64,000 bases of DNA from NCBI RefSeq assembly GCF_030813355.1, contig NZ_JAUSUD010000020.1:1-64000 (forward strand), written 5' to 3'. A program made the translations under genes and the position numbers. Of this stretch, positions 43,995 to 53,031 are shown in pieces. The DNA is from Metabacillus malikii. Lineage in GTDB: Bacteria > Bacillota > Bacilli > Bacillales > Bacillaceae. The notes beneath the pieces are model-generated. The model ran no database searches. It saw only the letters and a list, made by a program, of their open reading frames with translations, and was not told the DNA's origin. The stretch's first letter is position 1; each line of letters begins with the position of its first letter.

Positions 43995-44041
43995 AATCTA
44001 TATATTGATAGATTTGAGTGTTAAACAACTATATATTGTAT
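43995..44041 (+). promoter_or_regulatory. tandem NrdR boxes
   Basis: Two identical cores CTATATATTG (43998-44007 and 44029-44038) match the NrdR-box core CwAtATaTwG. They are exactly 31 bp apart, i.e. three helical turns, which is the usual spacing. They lie just upstream of the riboswitch, where the nrdA promoter must be. The first box sits inside a 15-bp hairpin (43987-44022). Confidence 0.75.
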
Positions 44042-44046
44042 CTTTT

Positions 44047-44208
44047 GCGAATAATTGGTGCATTTTTGCTTAAAAGGGAATCTGGTGAAAATCCAGAGCT
44101 GTCCCCGCAACTGTAATTGTGACGAACCTGAGGAATCCACTGTACTCATTGTATGGGAAGGACTCAATGTAGGATGATCAAGAGCCAGGAGACCTGCCTA
44201 TTATTTGC
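44047..44208 (+). ncRNA. cobalamin (B12) riboswitch upstream of nrdA
   Basis: Conserved parts in order: GGTGAAAATCC, CCCCGCAACTGTAA, and the B12 box AGCCAGGAGACCTGCC (about 44183-44198). P1 is formed by GCGAATAATTGG (44047-44058) and CCTATTATTTGC (44197-44208). Downstream, CGGGGAATGA...AAACGATAG can pair with CTGTCGTTT...ATTCCCCG up to 44309, a candidate expression platform that ends shortly before GGAGGG. Confidence 0.92.
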
Positions 44209-44335
44209 TAAAGTTTCAATTTCTCCGGGGAATGAGAAGAGGAAACGATAGTTTGGTTTTCAGGTCAATCTCCTGTTTTCTTATCTGTCGTTTGTTCATT
44301 TATTCCCCGAACAGATAATAGATGGAGGGAAAACA

Positions 44336-46624
44336 ATGTCAATCACATTAAGTAAGCCATATATTTTAGATGAAAAGAATATACAAACCCCATTTGATGA
44401 AACGAGATTAACCTCATATATAAAAAATATTCATAAACACTTTCCGAATCTAGTAATCGACGATTATGTTGAACGAATCTTAAACATAATTAAGCAAAGA
44501 GAATCATTTACGAAAGAGCAAATTACAAACATCCTTATTTTGGAAGGCTTATCCCGTATAGACGAAAATGAACCGGATTGGACCTTTTTTTGTGCACAAA
44601 TATACTTACAAAAGTTATACAAAGAGGCTGCTAATAATCGAGGATTTGATAAGAAGGTAAAGTATGGAAGCTTTTACGATCTTATTCATTCATTGGTAAA
44701 CAAAGGGCTATACGATAAAAAATTAATTGAAAGCTATACGAAAGAAGAAATAGAAAAAATCGGTTCATTCTTACAGGCTGACCGTGATTTACTCTTTACA
44801 TATATCGGATTGCGAACGTTAGCAGACCGTTATCTCACACGTGACTTTTCAAAAAATTTATATGAACTACCGCAAGAAAGATTTTTAATTATTGCGATGA
44901 CCCTCATGGAAAAGGAACAAAAGGAAAAGCGACTTACACACATTCAACAAGCTTACTGGGCTATGAGTAACCTATATATGACTGTCGCTACTCCTACTCT
45001 ATCAAATGCTGGTAAACCGATCGGACAATTATCTAGTTGCTTTATTGATACGATTGATGATAGTCTCCAAGGAATATTTGATAGTAACACTGACATTGCT
45101 AATTTATCCAAATCTGGTGGCGGTATCGGGGCTTACTTAGGAAAGGTTAGAAGTCGTGGCAGTGATATTAAAGGCTTTAAAGGAGTTTCCTCAGGTGTTA
45201 TCCCTTGGATGAAGCAGCTTAATAATACAGCTGTAAGCGTTGACCAGCTTGGTCAGCGTAAGGGCGCAATTGCTGTTTACTTAGATGTCTGGCATAAAGA
45301 TATATTTTCTTTCCTCGATGCGAAGCTAAACAATGGCGATGAACGGTTGCGTACACACGATTTATTTACAGGTGTTTGTATTCCCGATGTGTTTATGGAA
45401 CAAGTCGAAAACCGTGGTGATTGGTATTTATTCGACCCACATGAAGTACGACAAGTAATGGGTTACAGCCTTGAAGATTTCTTTGACGAAGAAAAAGGCA
45501 ATGGAAGCTTCCGGGAAAAGTATTGGCAATGCGTCCGTAATGAGCAGTTATCAAAGGAAAAAGTACCTGCTATCGAAATTATGAAACGGATAATGATTAG
45601 CCAATTAGAGGCTGGTACACCATACATGTTTTATCGTGATGAAGTAAATAGACAAAATGCTAACTCTCATCAAGGAATGATTTACTGTAGTAACCTTTGT
45701 ACAGAAATTACACAAAATCAAAGTCCAACAGTTGTTGAAGAACAATACACTGAAGACGGAAAAATCATTACTGTTAAAACACCTGGAGATTTTGTCGTAT
45801 GTAACCTCTCCTCTATTAATCTTGCAAAAGCAGTAACTGAGGATGTTCTCGAGGCATTAATACCAATACAAGTCCGCATGCTTGATAATGTCATTGATTT
45901 AAACACGATTCCTGTACTTCAAGCAAAATTAACAAATCAAAAGTACCGGGCAATCGGTTTAGGTACGTTTGGCTGGCATCATTTATTAGCCTTAAAACAA
46001 TTAAAATGGGAAGATGATGAATCTGTAAACTACGCTGACAAATTATATGAAAAAATTGCCTATTTAACTATTCAAGCTAGTATGCACCTTGCAATCGAAA
46101 AAGGCTCATACCCTGTGTTCGAAGGGTCTGATTGGCAAACCGGGTTATACTTCCAGAAAAAAGGTTACGAATCTGCAACAAGTACCTTAGATTGGGATGT
46201 ACTGAAAGAACAAATACAGGCTTACGGTATTCGAAATGGTTATTTAATGGCCGTTGCACCTAATGCTTCAACTTCGATATTAGCTGGAAGTACAGCAAGC
46301 ATTGACCCGATCTTCCAAAAAGTATATTCAGAGGAAAAGAAAGATTATAAAATTCCTGTCACTGTCCCTGATTTAAGTCCAACAACAACTTGGTATTATA
46401 AATCAGCTTATTTCATCGACCAACGTTGGAGCATAAAGCAAAATGCTGCACGTCAACGTCATATTGACCAAGCAATATCTTTTAATCTATATGTTCAAAA
46501 TACAATTAAAGCAAAGGAATTATTAGACTTACATTTAACTGCATGGAATGAAGGGCTAAAGACAACTTATTATATACGTTCAACCTCTAGCACGATTGAA
46601 GAATGTGATTCTTGCGCTAGCTAA
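44336..46624 (+). CDS. nrdA: ribonucleoside-diphosphate reductase alpha subunit, class I
   Basis: A 762-residue catalytic subunit making deoxyribonucleotides. The N-terminal 85 residues look like a degenerate ATP-cone. Active-site residues: Cys235 in QLSSCFIDTIDDS, Asn453-Cys455-Glu457 in CSNLCTEITQ, Cys in VVCNLSSINLA, and the radical-transfer tyrosines in TTYYIRSTSS. C-terminal CDSC is the redox pair recharged by thioredoxin. GGAGGG precedes the ATG. Controlled by NrdR boxes and a B12 riboswitch. nrdB follows only after about 1 kb of repeats. Confidence 0.94.
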   Translation: MSITLSKPYILDEKNIQTPFDETRLTSYIKNIHKHFPNLVIDDYVERILNIIKQRESFTKEQITNILILEGLSRIDENEPDWTFFCAQIYLQKLYKEAANNRGFDKKVKYGSFYDLIHSLVNKGLYDKKLIESYTKEEIEKIGSFLQADRDLLFTYIGLRTLADRYLTRDFSKNLYELPQERFLIIAMTLMEKEQKEKRLTHIQQAYWAMSNLYMTVATPTLSNAGKPIGQLSSCFIDTIDDSLQGIFDSNTDIANLSKSGGGIGAYLGKVRSRGSDIKGFKGVSSGVIPWMKQLNNTAVSVDQLGQRKGAIAVYLDVWHKDIFSFLDAKLNNGDERLRTHDLFTGVCIPDVFMEQVENRGDWYLFDPHEVRQVMGYSLEDFFDEEKGNGSFREKYWQCVRNEQLSKEKVPAIEIMKRIMISQLEAGTPYMFYRDEVNRQNANSHQGMIYCSNLCTEITQNQSPTVVEEQYTEDGKIITVKTPGDFVVCNLSSINLAKAVTEDVLEALIPIQVRMLDNVIDLNTIPVLQAKLTNQKYRAIGLGTFGWHHLLALKQLKWEDDESVNYADKLYEKIAYLTIQASMHLAIEKGSYPVFEGSDWQTGLYFQKKGYESATSTLDWDVLKEQIQAYGIRNGYLMAVAPNASTSILAGSTASIDPIFQKVYSEEKKDYKIPVTVPDLSPTTTWYYKSAYFIDQRWSIKQNAARQRHIDQAISFNLYVQNTIKAKELLDLHLTAWNEGLKTTYYIRSTSSTIEECDSCAS

Positions 46625-46896
46625 TTCTAAGCATATTTAGGTTGCTTAAGTTACAAAATTTTACGAGATTAGGGGCCAATTGAGTGTGGCTAGATATATG
46701 AACTAAAAGACCTCTCCAAACCAAACTCTAACAGATTTTGGAGAATATTAGGCCTATGAAAAGAGCTTTATACATTGAGGCTGGGACATACCAAAAAAAC
46801 CATAGTTAAATACGAACATTGTTTTTAGGGGTTCAATGTTCAAATTTTGTAAAGGTTGATTGGAGCTGAAGAGACTCCTGCGGGATGCGTGGGAAG

Positions 46897-47164
46897 CCAC
46901 TGAAAAAGTATACTGATTTCAGATAAGTATCTAGTTTTAAGCAATTTATTGTACATTTAATGTGCTTATCCTACGTAAAGTTTGGTTGGAGCGGAAGTGC
47001 GAGACTCCTGCGGGATGCGTGGGAGAGCTGAGACCCCGCAGGCGTTTACGCTGAGGAGGCTCAGCACCCACCCCGCGGAAAGCGAGTACTGCAGCGGAAA
47101 CCAAACTGAACGTCAACTCTGTAAGATATATTCTATTTTTCTATAAACAAGACTTTTTCAGTGG
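46897..47164. mobile_element. MITE-like segment with 13-bp inverted repeats
   Basis: CCACTGAAAAAGT (46897-46909) and ACTTTTTCAGTGG (47152-47164) are perfect inverted repeats. ATGCGTGGGA occurs just outside both ends (with 1 and 4 extra bases), like a target duplication in the outer family A element. There is no transposase gene, and a complete family A copy lies inside. Confidence 0.5.
46979..47107. repeat. family A repeat (complete copy) inside the MITE-like segment
   Basis: A 129-bp element with perfect 9-bp ends AGTTTGGTT/AACCAAACT. The body includes GAGACTCCTGCGGGATGCG, GGCGTTTACGCTGAGGAGGC and CCCCGCGGAAAGCGAGTAC. Confidence 0.85.
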
Positions 47165-47577
47165 TCTCATGCGTGGGAGAGGTGAGACTCATGCAGGAGT
47201 TTACTCCGAGGAGTACGAAAAGCGTAGGCGGCTTGCCCATCGACGTACAAACTGGAGGGGCATCGACTGAGATAAAGGAATCACGATGAGCCGAATGGAG
47301 AATCGATGATGACTTATCGTAGGGAGATGACCTGAAGTTTGATAGCGGGTAGCCGTCGGAGCTAGACAGGCTCATCACCCACCCCGCGGAAAGCGAGTAC
47401 TGCAGTGGAAATCACCCAGAACATCAACCCTGTAAAAACAACACGAAGGTTGTATTGATATCTCATCTAATAGTTCGTATTATTCTTGTCTTTAAAACCT
47501 TTTGTCTCATCCTCTCATTTCTTAAAAATTGTGGCTGTTCGGTGCGGAAATCAACCCTGAACAACAACTCATTAAAG

Positions 47578-47602
47578 AGCAACAATGCTTACGGAAACAG
47601 CC
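47578..47602 (+). repeat. family C dispersed 25-mer
   Basis: AGCAACAATGCTTACGGAAA continuing to CAGCC, about 55 bp before nrdB. Confidence 0.65.
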
Positions 47603-47657
47603 TTACTAAAACAACTTATTATAAACTCAATAATATATAAAAAGGGTGTAATGATTC

Positions 47658-48704
47658 ATGTCTGAAATATTATTATCGAAACGAAAAATGATGGATGCGA
47701 GTGCTCCAAATCGGTCTACTTCAATTATTAACGGCGAAAGTTCAAATGTCTTAAACTGGGATGATGTTGCATACTCATGGGCATACCCAAAATATAAAAA
47801 AATGCTCGCTAATTTTTGGACACCGTTTGAAATTAACATGGCACAAGATGCGAAGCAATACCCATCCTTAACTAACGATGAAAAAGATGCCTTCCTAAAA
47901 ATAATCGGTTTGCTTGCATTACTTGATAGCATTCAAACTGATTATGCAGGTAAAGTTGCTGATTATTTAACTGACTCGAGTATGAATGCGTTAATGATTA
48001 TTCTTGCACAACAAGAAGTCATTCATAATCACTCCTATTCCTATGTACTCTCAAGCCTTGTCCCAAAACAGGTGCAGGATGAAGTATTTGAATATTGGCG
48101 TAGTGAGCCGACTTTAAGGAAACGCAATGAGTTTGTCACGAACGGCTACCAAGACTTTGCCGAACATCCAACGGTTGAAAATTTACTGAAATCAATTGTT
48201 TATGATGTCATTCTTGAAGGATTATTTTTCTATTCAGGGTTTGCCTTCTTCTATAATTTAGCTAGAAATCAGAAAATGGTTGCAACGAGTACGATGATTA
48301 ATTATATAAACCGTGATGAGCAAATTCATGTTGATTTATTTGTGAAAATTTTCAAAGAAGTATTACAGGAAAACCCTCAATATCAAACAGAGGAACTTGC
48401 TTCTTTCGTTAAAGAAACATTTATGAAAGCTGCAGAACTAGAAATTGAGTGGGGTCGCACAATTATCGGTAATAAAATCGATGGCATCAATTTTAAAGAT
48501 GTAGAAGATTATATTAAATTTTATGCAAATGTTCGTTGTCATCAGCTCGGCTTTGAACGTCCTTATGAAGGATATCGTTCTAATCCACTGAAATGGATAA
48601 AAGCATATGAAGAAGTAGATTTAGGTAAATCCGATTTCTTCGAACAAAAATCAAGACAATATACAAAAGTTAACCATGTTGATAATGGGTTTGACGATTT
48701 ATAA
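47658..48704 (+). CDS. nrdB: ribonucleoside-diphosphate reductase beta subunit, class I
   Basis: A 348-residue radical-generating subunit. Metal ligands and radical tyrosine follow the NrdB pattern: Asp90 in LLALLDSIQ, Glu120 and His123 in QQEVIHNHSYSY with Tyr127 seven residues after the Glu, and a second pair in NRDEQIH. The tyrosine is present, so this is a tyrosyl-radical enzyme. AAGGGTG precedes the ATG. It is separated from nrdA by nested repeats; no separate NrdR box was seen, so read-through from nrdA is likely. Confidence 0.94.
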   Translation: MSEILLSKRKMMDASAPNRSTSIINGESSNVLNWDDVAYSWAYPKYKKMLANFWTPFEINMAQDAKQYPSLTNDEKDAFLKIIGLLALLDSIQTDYAGKVADYLTDSSMNALMIILAQQEVIHNHSYSYVLSSLVPKQVQDEVFEYWRSEPTLRKRNEFVTNGYQDFAEHPTVENLLKSIVYDVILEGLFFYSGFAFFYNLARNQKMVATSTMINYINRDEQIHVDLFVKIFKEVLQENPQYQTEELASFVKETFMKAAELEIEWGRTIIGNKIDGINFKDVEDYIKFYANVRCHQLGFERPYEGYRSNPLKWIKAYEEVDLGKSDFFEQKSRQYTKVNHVDNGFDDL

Positions 48705-48707
48705 AAG

Positions 48708-48850
48708 AACAAAAGCTCGGGGCGCCTTAATCAGCCTAGGGCAAATAAGACGCTAAAGAATAGAAGACGTTCTTGGTCTTCAATTCTTTAGTGGCTTATG
48801 ACCTAGATGGACTAGGCGCTGGAGCTGGATGTTGAAGCACTTATCCACAG
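48708..48850. repeat. family B repeat (copy 3)
   Basis: Starts GAACAAAAGCTCGGGGCGCC right after the nrdB stop and ends CACTTATCCACAG. Stems AGAAGAC.../GTCTTCAATTCTTTAG and GGCGCT resemble the other copies. Confidence 0.75.
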
Positions 48851-49016
48851 TAGAAGAATTTTATAATTTCCTAAACCATGAGGAAAAGGCCTAGTTTGGT
48901 CTTTTTTTTATGTTCTCTCCCTTTTTGGTATTATACTTGAGTAAATCTTTTCATTTTATATGTATTGACCTTAACGTTACGTAAACGTTTATGATAAAGA
49001 TGTCAGGAGGTTTTTC

Positions 49017-49778
49017 ATGGAGTATACAGTTAAACAATTGGCACAGTTATCTGGAGTTAGTGGCCGTACACTTCGTTATTATGACGAAATCGGTCTGTTG
49101 AAACCAGCGAGAATAAATTCATCTGGTTATAGAATATACACTGAAACAGAAGTAAATCTATTACAGCAAATTTTATTTTATCGAGAGCTAGATGTAAGTC
49201 TTGAAGAGATTAATGAGATTATTCATGACCCTTGCTTCGATGAAACAGTAGCATTGAGAAACCATTATAACCAGCTAAGCCAGAAGCGAGACCGCCTTGA
49301 CAAAATTTTAGCAACCATCGAAAAAACGATCTCAAATTTACAAGGAGGTTTACACATGAGCGTAAATGAAAAGTTTGAAGGATTAAAGGAAAAGATGATA
49401 AAGGAAAATGAAGCAAAGTACGGGAAAGAAATCCGTGAAACATATGGTGATGATAAAGTTGATAAAAGCAATGCTAAATTAATGGGCATGACCGAAGAGG
49501 CATATCAGAAAATGACTGCTACAGAAACCGAGATACGTCAATTGCTTAAAGATGCAGTTTCTACTAATTGTGGCCCTAGTTCTGATCTGGGACACCGCCT
49601 TGCTGAAAAACATAAAGATTGGCTTATGTTTACATGGTCTGACTACTCGAAAGAAGCACATGCGGGACTTGCAGACATGTATGTAGCTGACGAGCGCTTT
49701 TCTAACTATTATGATAAAGAAGTCGAAGGTGGCGCAAAATTTCTACGTGATGCCATCCATAGTTACGTAGGAAAGTAA
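49017..49778 (+). CDS. MerR-family regulator with TipAS drug-binding domain
   Basis: A 253-residue protein. The MerR winged helix occupies residues 1-70 (VSGRTLRYYDEIGLLKPARI), a dimerisation coiled coil about 75-112, and the TipAS domain about 120-253, with SSDLGHRLAEKHKDWLMF and ADERFSNYYD. Such proteins (TipA, Mta) activate multidrug or stress genes on binding cationic antibiotics. An internal ribosome binding site and in-frame ATG would yield the TipAS domain alone. CAGGAGG precedes the full-length start. Confidence 0.9.
   Translation: MEYTVKQLAQLSGVSGRTLRYYDEIGLLKPARINSSGYRIYTETEVNLLQQILFYRELDVSLEEINEIIHDPCFDETVALRNHYNQLSQKRDRLDKILATIEKTISNLQGGLHMSVNEKFEGLKEKMIKENEAKYGKEIRETYGDDKVDKSNAKLMGMTEEAYQKMTATETEIRQLLKDAVSTNCGPSSDLGHRLAEKHKDWLMFTWSDYSKEAHAGLADMYVADERFSNYYDKEVEGGAKFLRDAIHSYVGK
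49342..49358 (+). promoter_or_regulatory. internal ribosome binding site and start for a TipAS short form
   Basis: AAGGAGGT (49342-49349) lies 6 bases before an in-frame ATG (49356), codon 114 of the regulator gene. Translation from it gives a 140-residue protein equal to the effector-binding domain, close in size to Streptomyces TipAS. Confidence 0.65.
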
Positions 49779-49807
49779 AATAAAGCCTATATGAACATAC
49801 TCAAAAT

Positions 49808-49853
49808 GGTCTGACTCCTCCAATAAATACCACTGTATAAAAGGAGTCTGACC
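49808..49853. terminator. terminator between the TipA-like gene and dedA
   Basis: GGTCTGACTCCT (49808-49819) pairs with AGGAGTCTGACC (49842-49853) with one mismatch; convergent genes share it. Confidence 0.65.
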
Positions 49854-49886
49854 TTCTTGTTATGTGTCACCTATTAAATTTCATAT

Positions 49887-50483
49887 TTAAGTCGTTCGCG
49901 GTCTTTTAAATTTTTTCACTAGTACATATGTACATCCAGCAATAACTGCAAAACTCATCATTGGAATTAAGTATGGTTTTGCTACTTCCTTTATGTGCAT
50001 CCAGTTACTCCCTAATTCTACTCCTAAGTACAAAAAGAAGATTGTCCATGGTATCATTGCCAGAACGGTATAAATTGTGAATTTCCAAAGTGACATTTTC
50101 GCAATACCAGCTGGTATACTAATCGCATGTCTTACTACAGGGATAAAACGTGCCCCAAAGATAACACCAGTTCCATATTTTTCAAACCATGTTTCTGACA
50201 CATCCAAGTGATGTTTATTCAAAAGAAGAAACTTACCATATTTCTCTAAGAATGGACGTCCGCCATAACTCCCTAGCCAGTATAAAAATAACTGAGCTAT
50301 CGTTCCACCAACAACACCTGCGATAACTGCACCTATAAAACCGATTTTACCAGTCACGATCATATATCCGCCGTAACCTAATACTATCTCACTCGGGATA
50401 ACTTCCAGCATTAATCCTAAAGCAATTCCTATATAGCCTAAGTCTGTGAGCCATTCTAAAGCTTGCAGAATAATATTTTCCAC
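49887..50483 (-). CDS. DedA-family membrane protein
   Basis: A 198-residue DedA/SNARE-associated protein. Key features: membrane segment around GLMLEVIPSEIVLGYGGYM, the reentrant GVVGGTIAQLFLYWLGSYGG, and the family signature GARFIPVVRHAISIPAGIAKM with the conserved arginines. Members act as undecaprenyl-phosphate or phospholipid scramblases or translocases. A purine-rich site precedes the ATG in the minus-strand reading. Single gene. Confidence 0.88.
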   Translation of the reverse strand: MENIILQALEWLTDLGYIGIALGLMLEVIPSEIVLGYGGYMIVTGKIGFIGAVIAGVVGGTIAQLFLYWLGSYGGRPFLEKYGKFLLLNKHHLDVSETWFEKYGTGVIFGARFIPVVRHAISIPAGIAKMSLWKFTIYTVLAMIPWTIFFLYLGVELGSNWMHIKEVAKPYLIPMMSFAVIAGCTYVLVKKFKRPRTT

Positions 50484-50568
50484 AATTATGCTTCACCACC
50501 CCTATCACTTATTTCAAGTACCTTGTCCTTACTATCGTATGAAAGACCATTGAAAAATATCAGTCTAC

Positions 50569-51465
50569 TTAATGAATATCTTTTCTTTTGAAACGCCCGC
50601 CACGAACCTCAGCAATGTTCGTCACCGCTAAAAAGGCACCCGGATCCTTATCCTCAATGATTGCTTTCAATTTAGCCTCTTCTAGACGAGATATGACACA
50701 AAAGATTACCTTTTTATTATCACCTGAGAACCCACCTTCTCCTTTTAAAAAAGTTACTCCACGACCTAATGTCTTTAAAATCGCATCTCCAATTGTTTGA
50801 TAGTTTTCGCTGATGATAAACGCGGATTTTGACTCATCAAATCCTTCTATGATGATATCAATCGTTTTAAATGCGATGAAATAGGTTATTAACGAATACA
50901 TCGCACGGTTCCACCCAAAAACAAATCCTGCACTTCCTAGAATAAAGATATTAAAAAACATAATGATCTCACCGACAGAAAAGGGAAGTTTCTTTGTTGC
51001 AAGGATTGCCAATATTTCTGTACCGTCTAATGATCCGCCGTTGCGAATGACCAATCCTACACCAGCACCTAATAGTAATCCACCAAATACAGTAGCTAAT
51101 ATTAAATCGTTAGTAAAAGCAGGTACAGAATGAAACAGTGTAGTTGCAACCGATAAGATGATGATTCCAAACAAAGTGGATAACGTAAAAGTGCTCCCAA
51201 TCTGTTTGTAACATAGAATGAAGAAAGGAATATTCAATAAAAAGATAATAATTCCTAACTTCCAGCCAAGGATGTGAGCAAGAATAATTGAAATCCCTAC
51301 TATACCGCCATCAATGATTTGATTTGGCACTAAAAAAACTTCCAGTCCAATCGCCATTAAAACTGCACCGATGATGATAAACAAAGCGCGTTCTGCTAAT
51401 TTCACTTTTGTAAAACCTTGATGTTTTTTCATTTGTTCCTTTAATTGGATTGTTAATTCGGACAT
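50569..51465 (-). CDS. YitT-family membrane protein
   Basis: A 298-residue protein with five or six membrane segments in residues 25-195, the DUF161 repeats with NQIIDGGIVGISIIL and NGGSLDGTEILAI. A C-terminal cytosolic DUF2179 domain includes ISENYQTIGDAILKTLGRGV and FCVISRLEEAKLKAIIEDKD. B. subtilis has several YitT paralogues of unknown function. An AGGAGG-like site precedes the ATG in the minus-strand reading. Confidence 0.88.
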   Translation of the reverse strand: MSELTIQLKEQMKKHQGFTKVKLAERALFIIIGAVLMAIGLEVFLVPNQIIDGGIVGISIILAHILGWKLGIIIFLLNIPFFILCYKQIGSTFTLSTLFGIIILSVATTLFHSVPAFTNDLILATVFGGLLLGAGVGLVIRNGGSLDGTEILAILATKKLPFSVGEIIMFFNIFILGSAGFVFGWNRAMYSLITYFIAFKTIDIIIEGFDESKSAFIISENYQTIGDAILKTLGRGVTFLKGEGGFSGDNKKVIFCVISRLEEAKLKAIIEDKDPGAFLAVTNIAEVRGGRFKRKDIH

Positions 51466-51536
51466 ATTTCATTATCCTCCTTACATATCAACCTGCTACA
51501 TCAGTTGAGTAGTTTTTCATTTGACCGTAAAGGCGC

Positions 51537-51579
51537 AAAAAGTGGCTCAAACTAATGTTCAGTTATATAGCCACTTTTT
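51537..51579 (-). terminator. terminator after the 51589 gene
   Basis: AAAAAGTGGCT (51537-51547) pairs with AGCCACTTTTT (51569-51579). Confidence 0.7.
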
Positions 51580-51588
51580 GTATTCTCA

Positions 51589-51720
51589 TTATTTTCTTGA
51601 TTTCTTCTCATTAAAGTTGCTTTCTGCTAAATCATTACCGAAATCTTTTTCTGTATTAATTGCATCACTTGCTTTTTTCATTTTCTTTTGCTGATTTTTA
51701 TGACTATCTCGTTTAGCCAA
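51589..51720 (-). CDS. 43-residue basic protein
   Basis: Starts at TTG 51720 with AAAGGTG upstream: MAKRDSHKNQQKKMKKASDA then an acidic centre and a lysine-rich end. Highly charged with no hydrophobic core, like small spore-enriched or nucleic-acid-binding proteins of Bacillus. No family is recognised. It has its own terminator. Confidence 0.55.
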   Translation of the reverse strand: MAKRDSHKNQQKKMKKASDAINTEKDFGNDLAESNFNEKKSRK

Positions 51721-51800
51721 AGTTTTCTACACCTTTCCTAACTAATTTTTGTCATGGCATAGTTTGTCCAATTCCCTTTATTCTATTCGAATCATAAAAA

Positions 51801-51846
51801 GAAGCTGTTTCAGTAAAAGAGTATCACTCTTTTACGAAACAGCTTC
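51801..51846. terminator. terminator after the oxidoreductase gene
   Basis: GAAGCTGTTTC plus GTAAAAGAG (51801-51821) pair with CTCTTTTAC plus GAAACAGCTTC (51827-51846), a long stem with one bulge. Confidence 0.75.
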
Positions 51847-51866
51847 ACTTTGAAAGATAACTTAAA

Positions 51867-52853
51867 TTAATCCTTATCTGCTGGATATATTAATCCAATT
51901 TGTCTTCTAGCTTCCTCAATAATCTTTGCAGTTTGTAAGGAATTTTCATGAGAATTTTGGATTGATTGTAGCTTGTTGCTATTGATTAACTCGATAAATT
52001 CCTTTACCTCATAATACATACTATGCGCATTCTGTTCGACAGTAATATTTTCAACTGAACCATCACGATAGTGTATCGTAACATTCTCTGGTGTATGAAT
52101 TTTATCAATGATAATAGTCCCTTCTTCACCTTGTATTTCAGAAGGTAATGCGGAGTCTGTGATTTTTGAATACGTAATGACGGCATCCATATCATCATAT
52201 GTAAGGAGCATACTACCTTCTCCATCAACACCTGATTCAAGCATATAACTTGTCGCTTGGACCTGTTTTGGTTTACCAAACAAAGTTACCGCAGGGTAAA
52301 CACAATATATGCCGATATCCATAAGGGAACCATTCGAAAATTTCGGATTAAATGCGTTTAATATGATTCCTTCCTTATATTTATCATAGCGTGATGAATA
52401 CTGACAATAACTTGCAACATAGCGACGGATTTTCCCAATTTTATTTAGATGCTTTTGGATAGATAGAAAATTTGGCAATACTGTTGTTTTCATTGCCTCC
52501 ATCAATACAACCGATTGCTTCTCTGCAACTTGAATCATCTCTGAAACTTCCTTTGCATTTGAAGCCATAGGCTTTTCACATAAAACATGTTTGCCGTGCT
52601 CCATGCACATAATCGCTTGACTAGCATGAAAGGAATTTGGACTTGCAATATATACCGCATCAAATTCACGGCTTGATACAAACGCTGTTAAATCCGTATA
52701 TGTATGTCGTATTTCATATTTCTCAGCAAATTCTTTCGCTTTTTCTTCCGTTCTAGAGTATACAGCTGTTAAGGAGAAGTCCCCATCTATTTTTGCTGCC
52801 TCAATAAATCGTTCTGTAATCCAGTTAGTACCTATTACTCCGAATCGTACCAT
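51867..52853 (-). CDS. Gfo/Idh/MocA-family oxidoreductase
   Basis: A 328-residue NAD(P)-dependent dehydrogenase. The Rossmann motif GVIGTNWITERFIEAA is at the N-terminus. ASPNSFHASQA and HVLCEKPMASNAKE carry the conserved Glu-Lys-Pro, and GSLMDIGIYCVYP begins the substrate domain. Members oxidise sugars or trans-dihydrodiols; the substrate here cannot be set from sequence. GGAGG precedes the ATG in the minus-strand reading. It stands alone. Confidence 0.88.
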   Translation of the reverse strand: MVRFGVIGTNWITERFIEAAKIDGDFSLTAVYSRTEEKAKEFAEKYEIRHTYTDLTAFVSSREFDAVYIASPNSFHASQAIMCMEHGKHVLCEKPMASNAKEVSEMIQVAEKQSVVLMEAMKTTVLPNFLSIQKHLNKIGKIRRYVASYCQYSSRYDKYKEGIILNAFNPKFSNGSLMDIGIYCVYPAVTLFGKPKQVQATSYMLESGVDGEGSMLLTYDDMDAVITYSKITDSALPSEIQGEEGTIIIDKIHTPENVTIHYRDGSVENITVEQNAHSMYYEVKEFIELINSNKLQSIQNSHENSLQTAKIIEEARRQIGLIYPADKD

Positions 52854-53031
52854 TTGTCATCCTCCAATCTGTATCCTAATGGAAAGTATATCTGTTTTTT
52901 CAAGAAAGAAAAAGTGTAATCATGACATTTCATCCAAGAAAGACAATTTCTCCATCATTTCATCTCCATTCAAAATATGTCATAATAAGACTGTGATAAG
53001 ATACATAGCATAAAAAAGGAGATTATCCCAA

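Larger units (their letters stand above)
46854..47429. repeat. nested family A element between nrdA and nrdB
   Basis: An outer family A copy has ends GGTTGAT (46854) and ATCAACC (47429). It is split first by a 268-bp segment bounded by 13-bp inverted repeats, then by a family B insert (about 47219-47371) that begins GAAAAGCGTAGGCGG and ends GGAGCTAGACAG. No gene is present in 46625-47657. Confidence 0.7.

Noticed and set aside
46897-47164. Possible insertion sequence with 13-bp inverted repeats as an autonomous element
   Set aside because: No reading frame for a transposase exists inside; kept only as a MITE-like segment.
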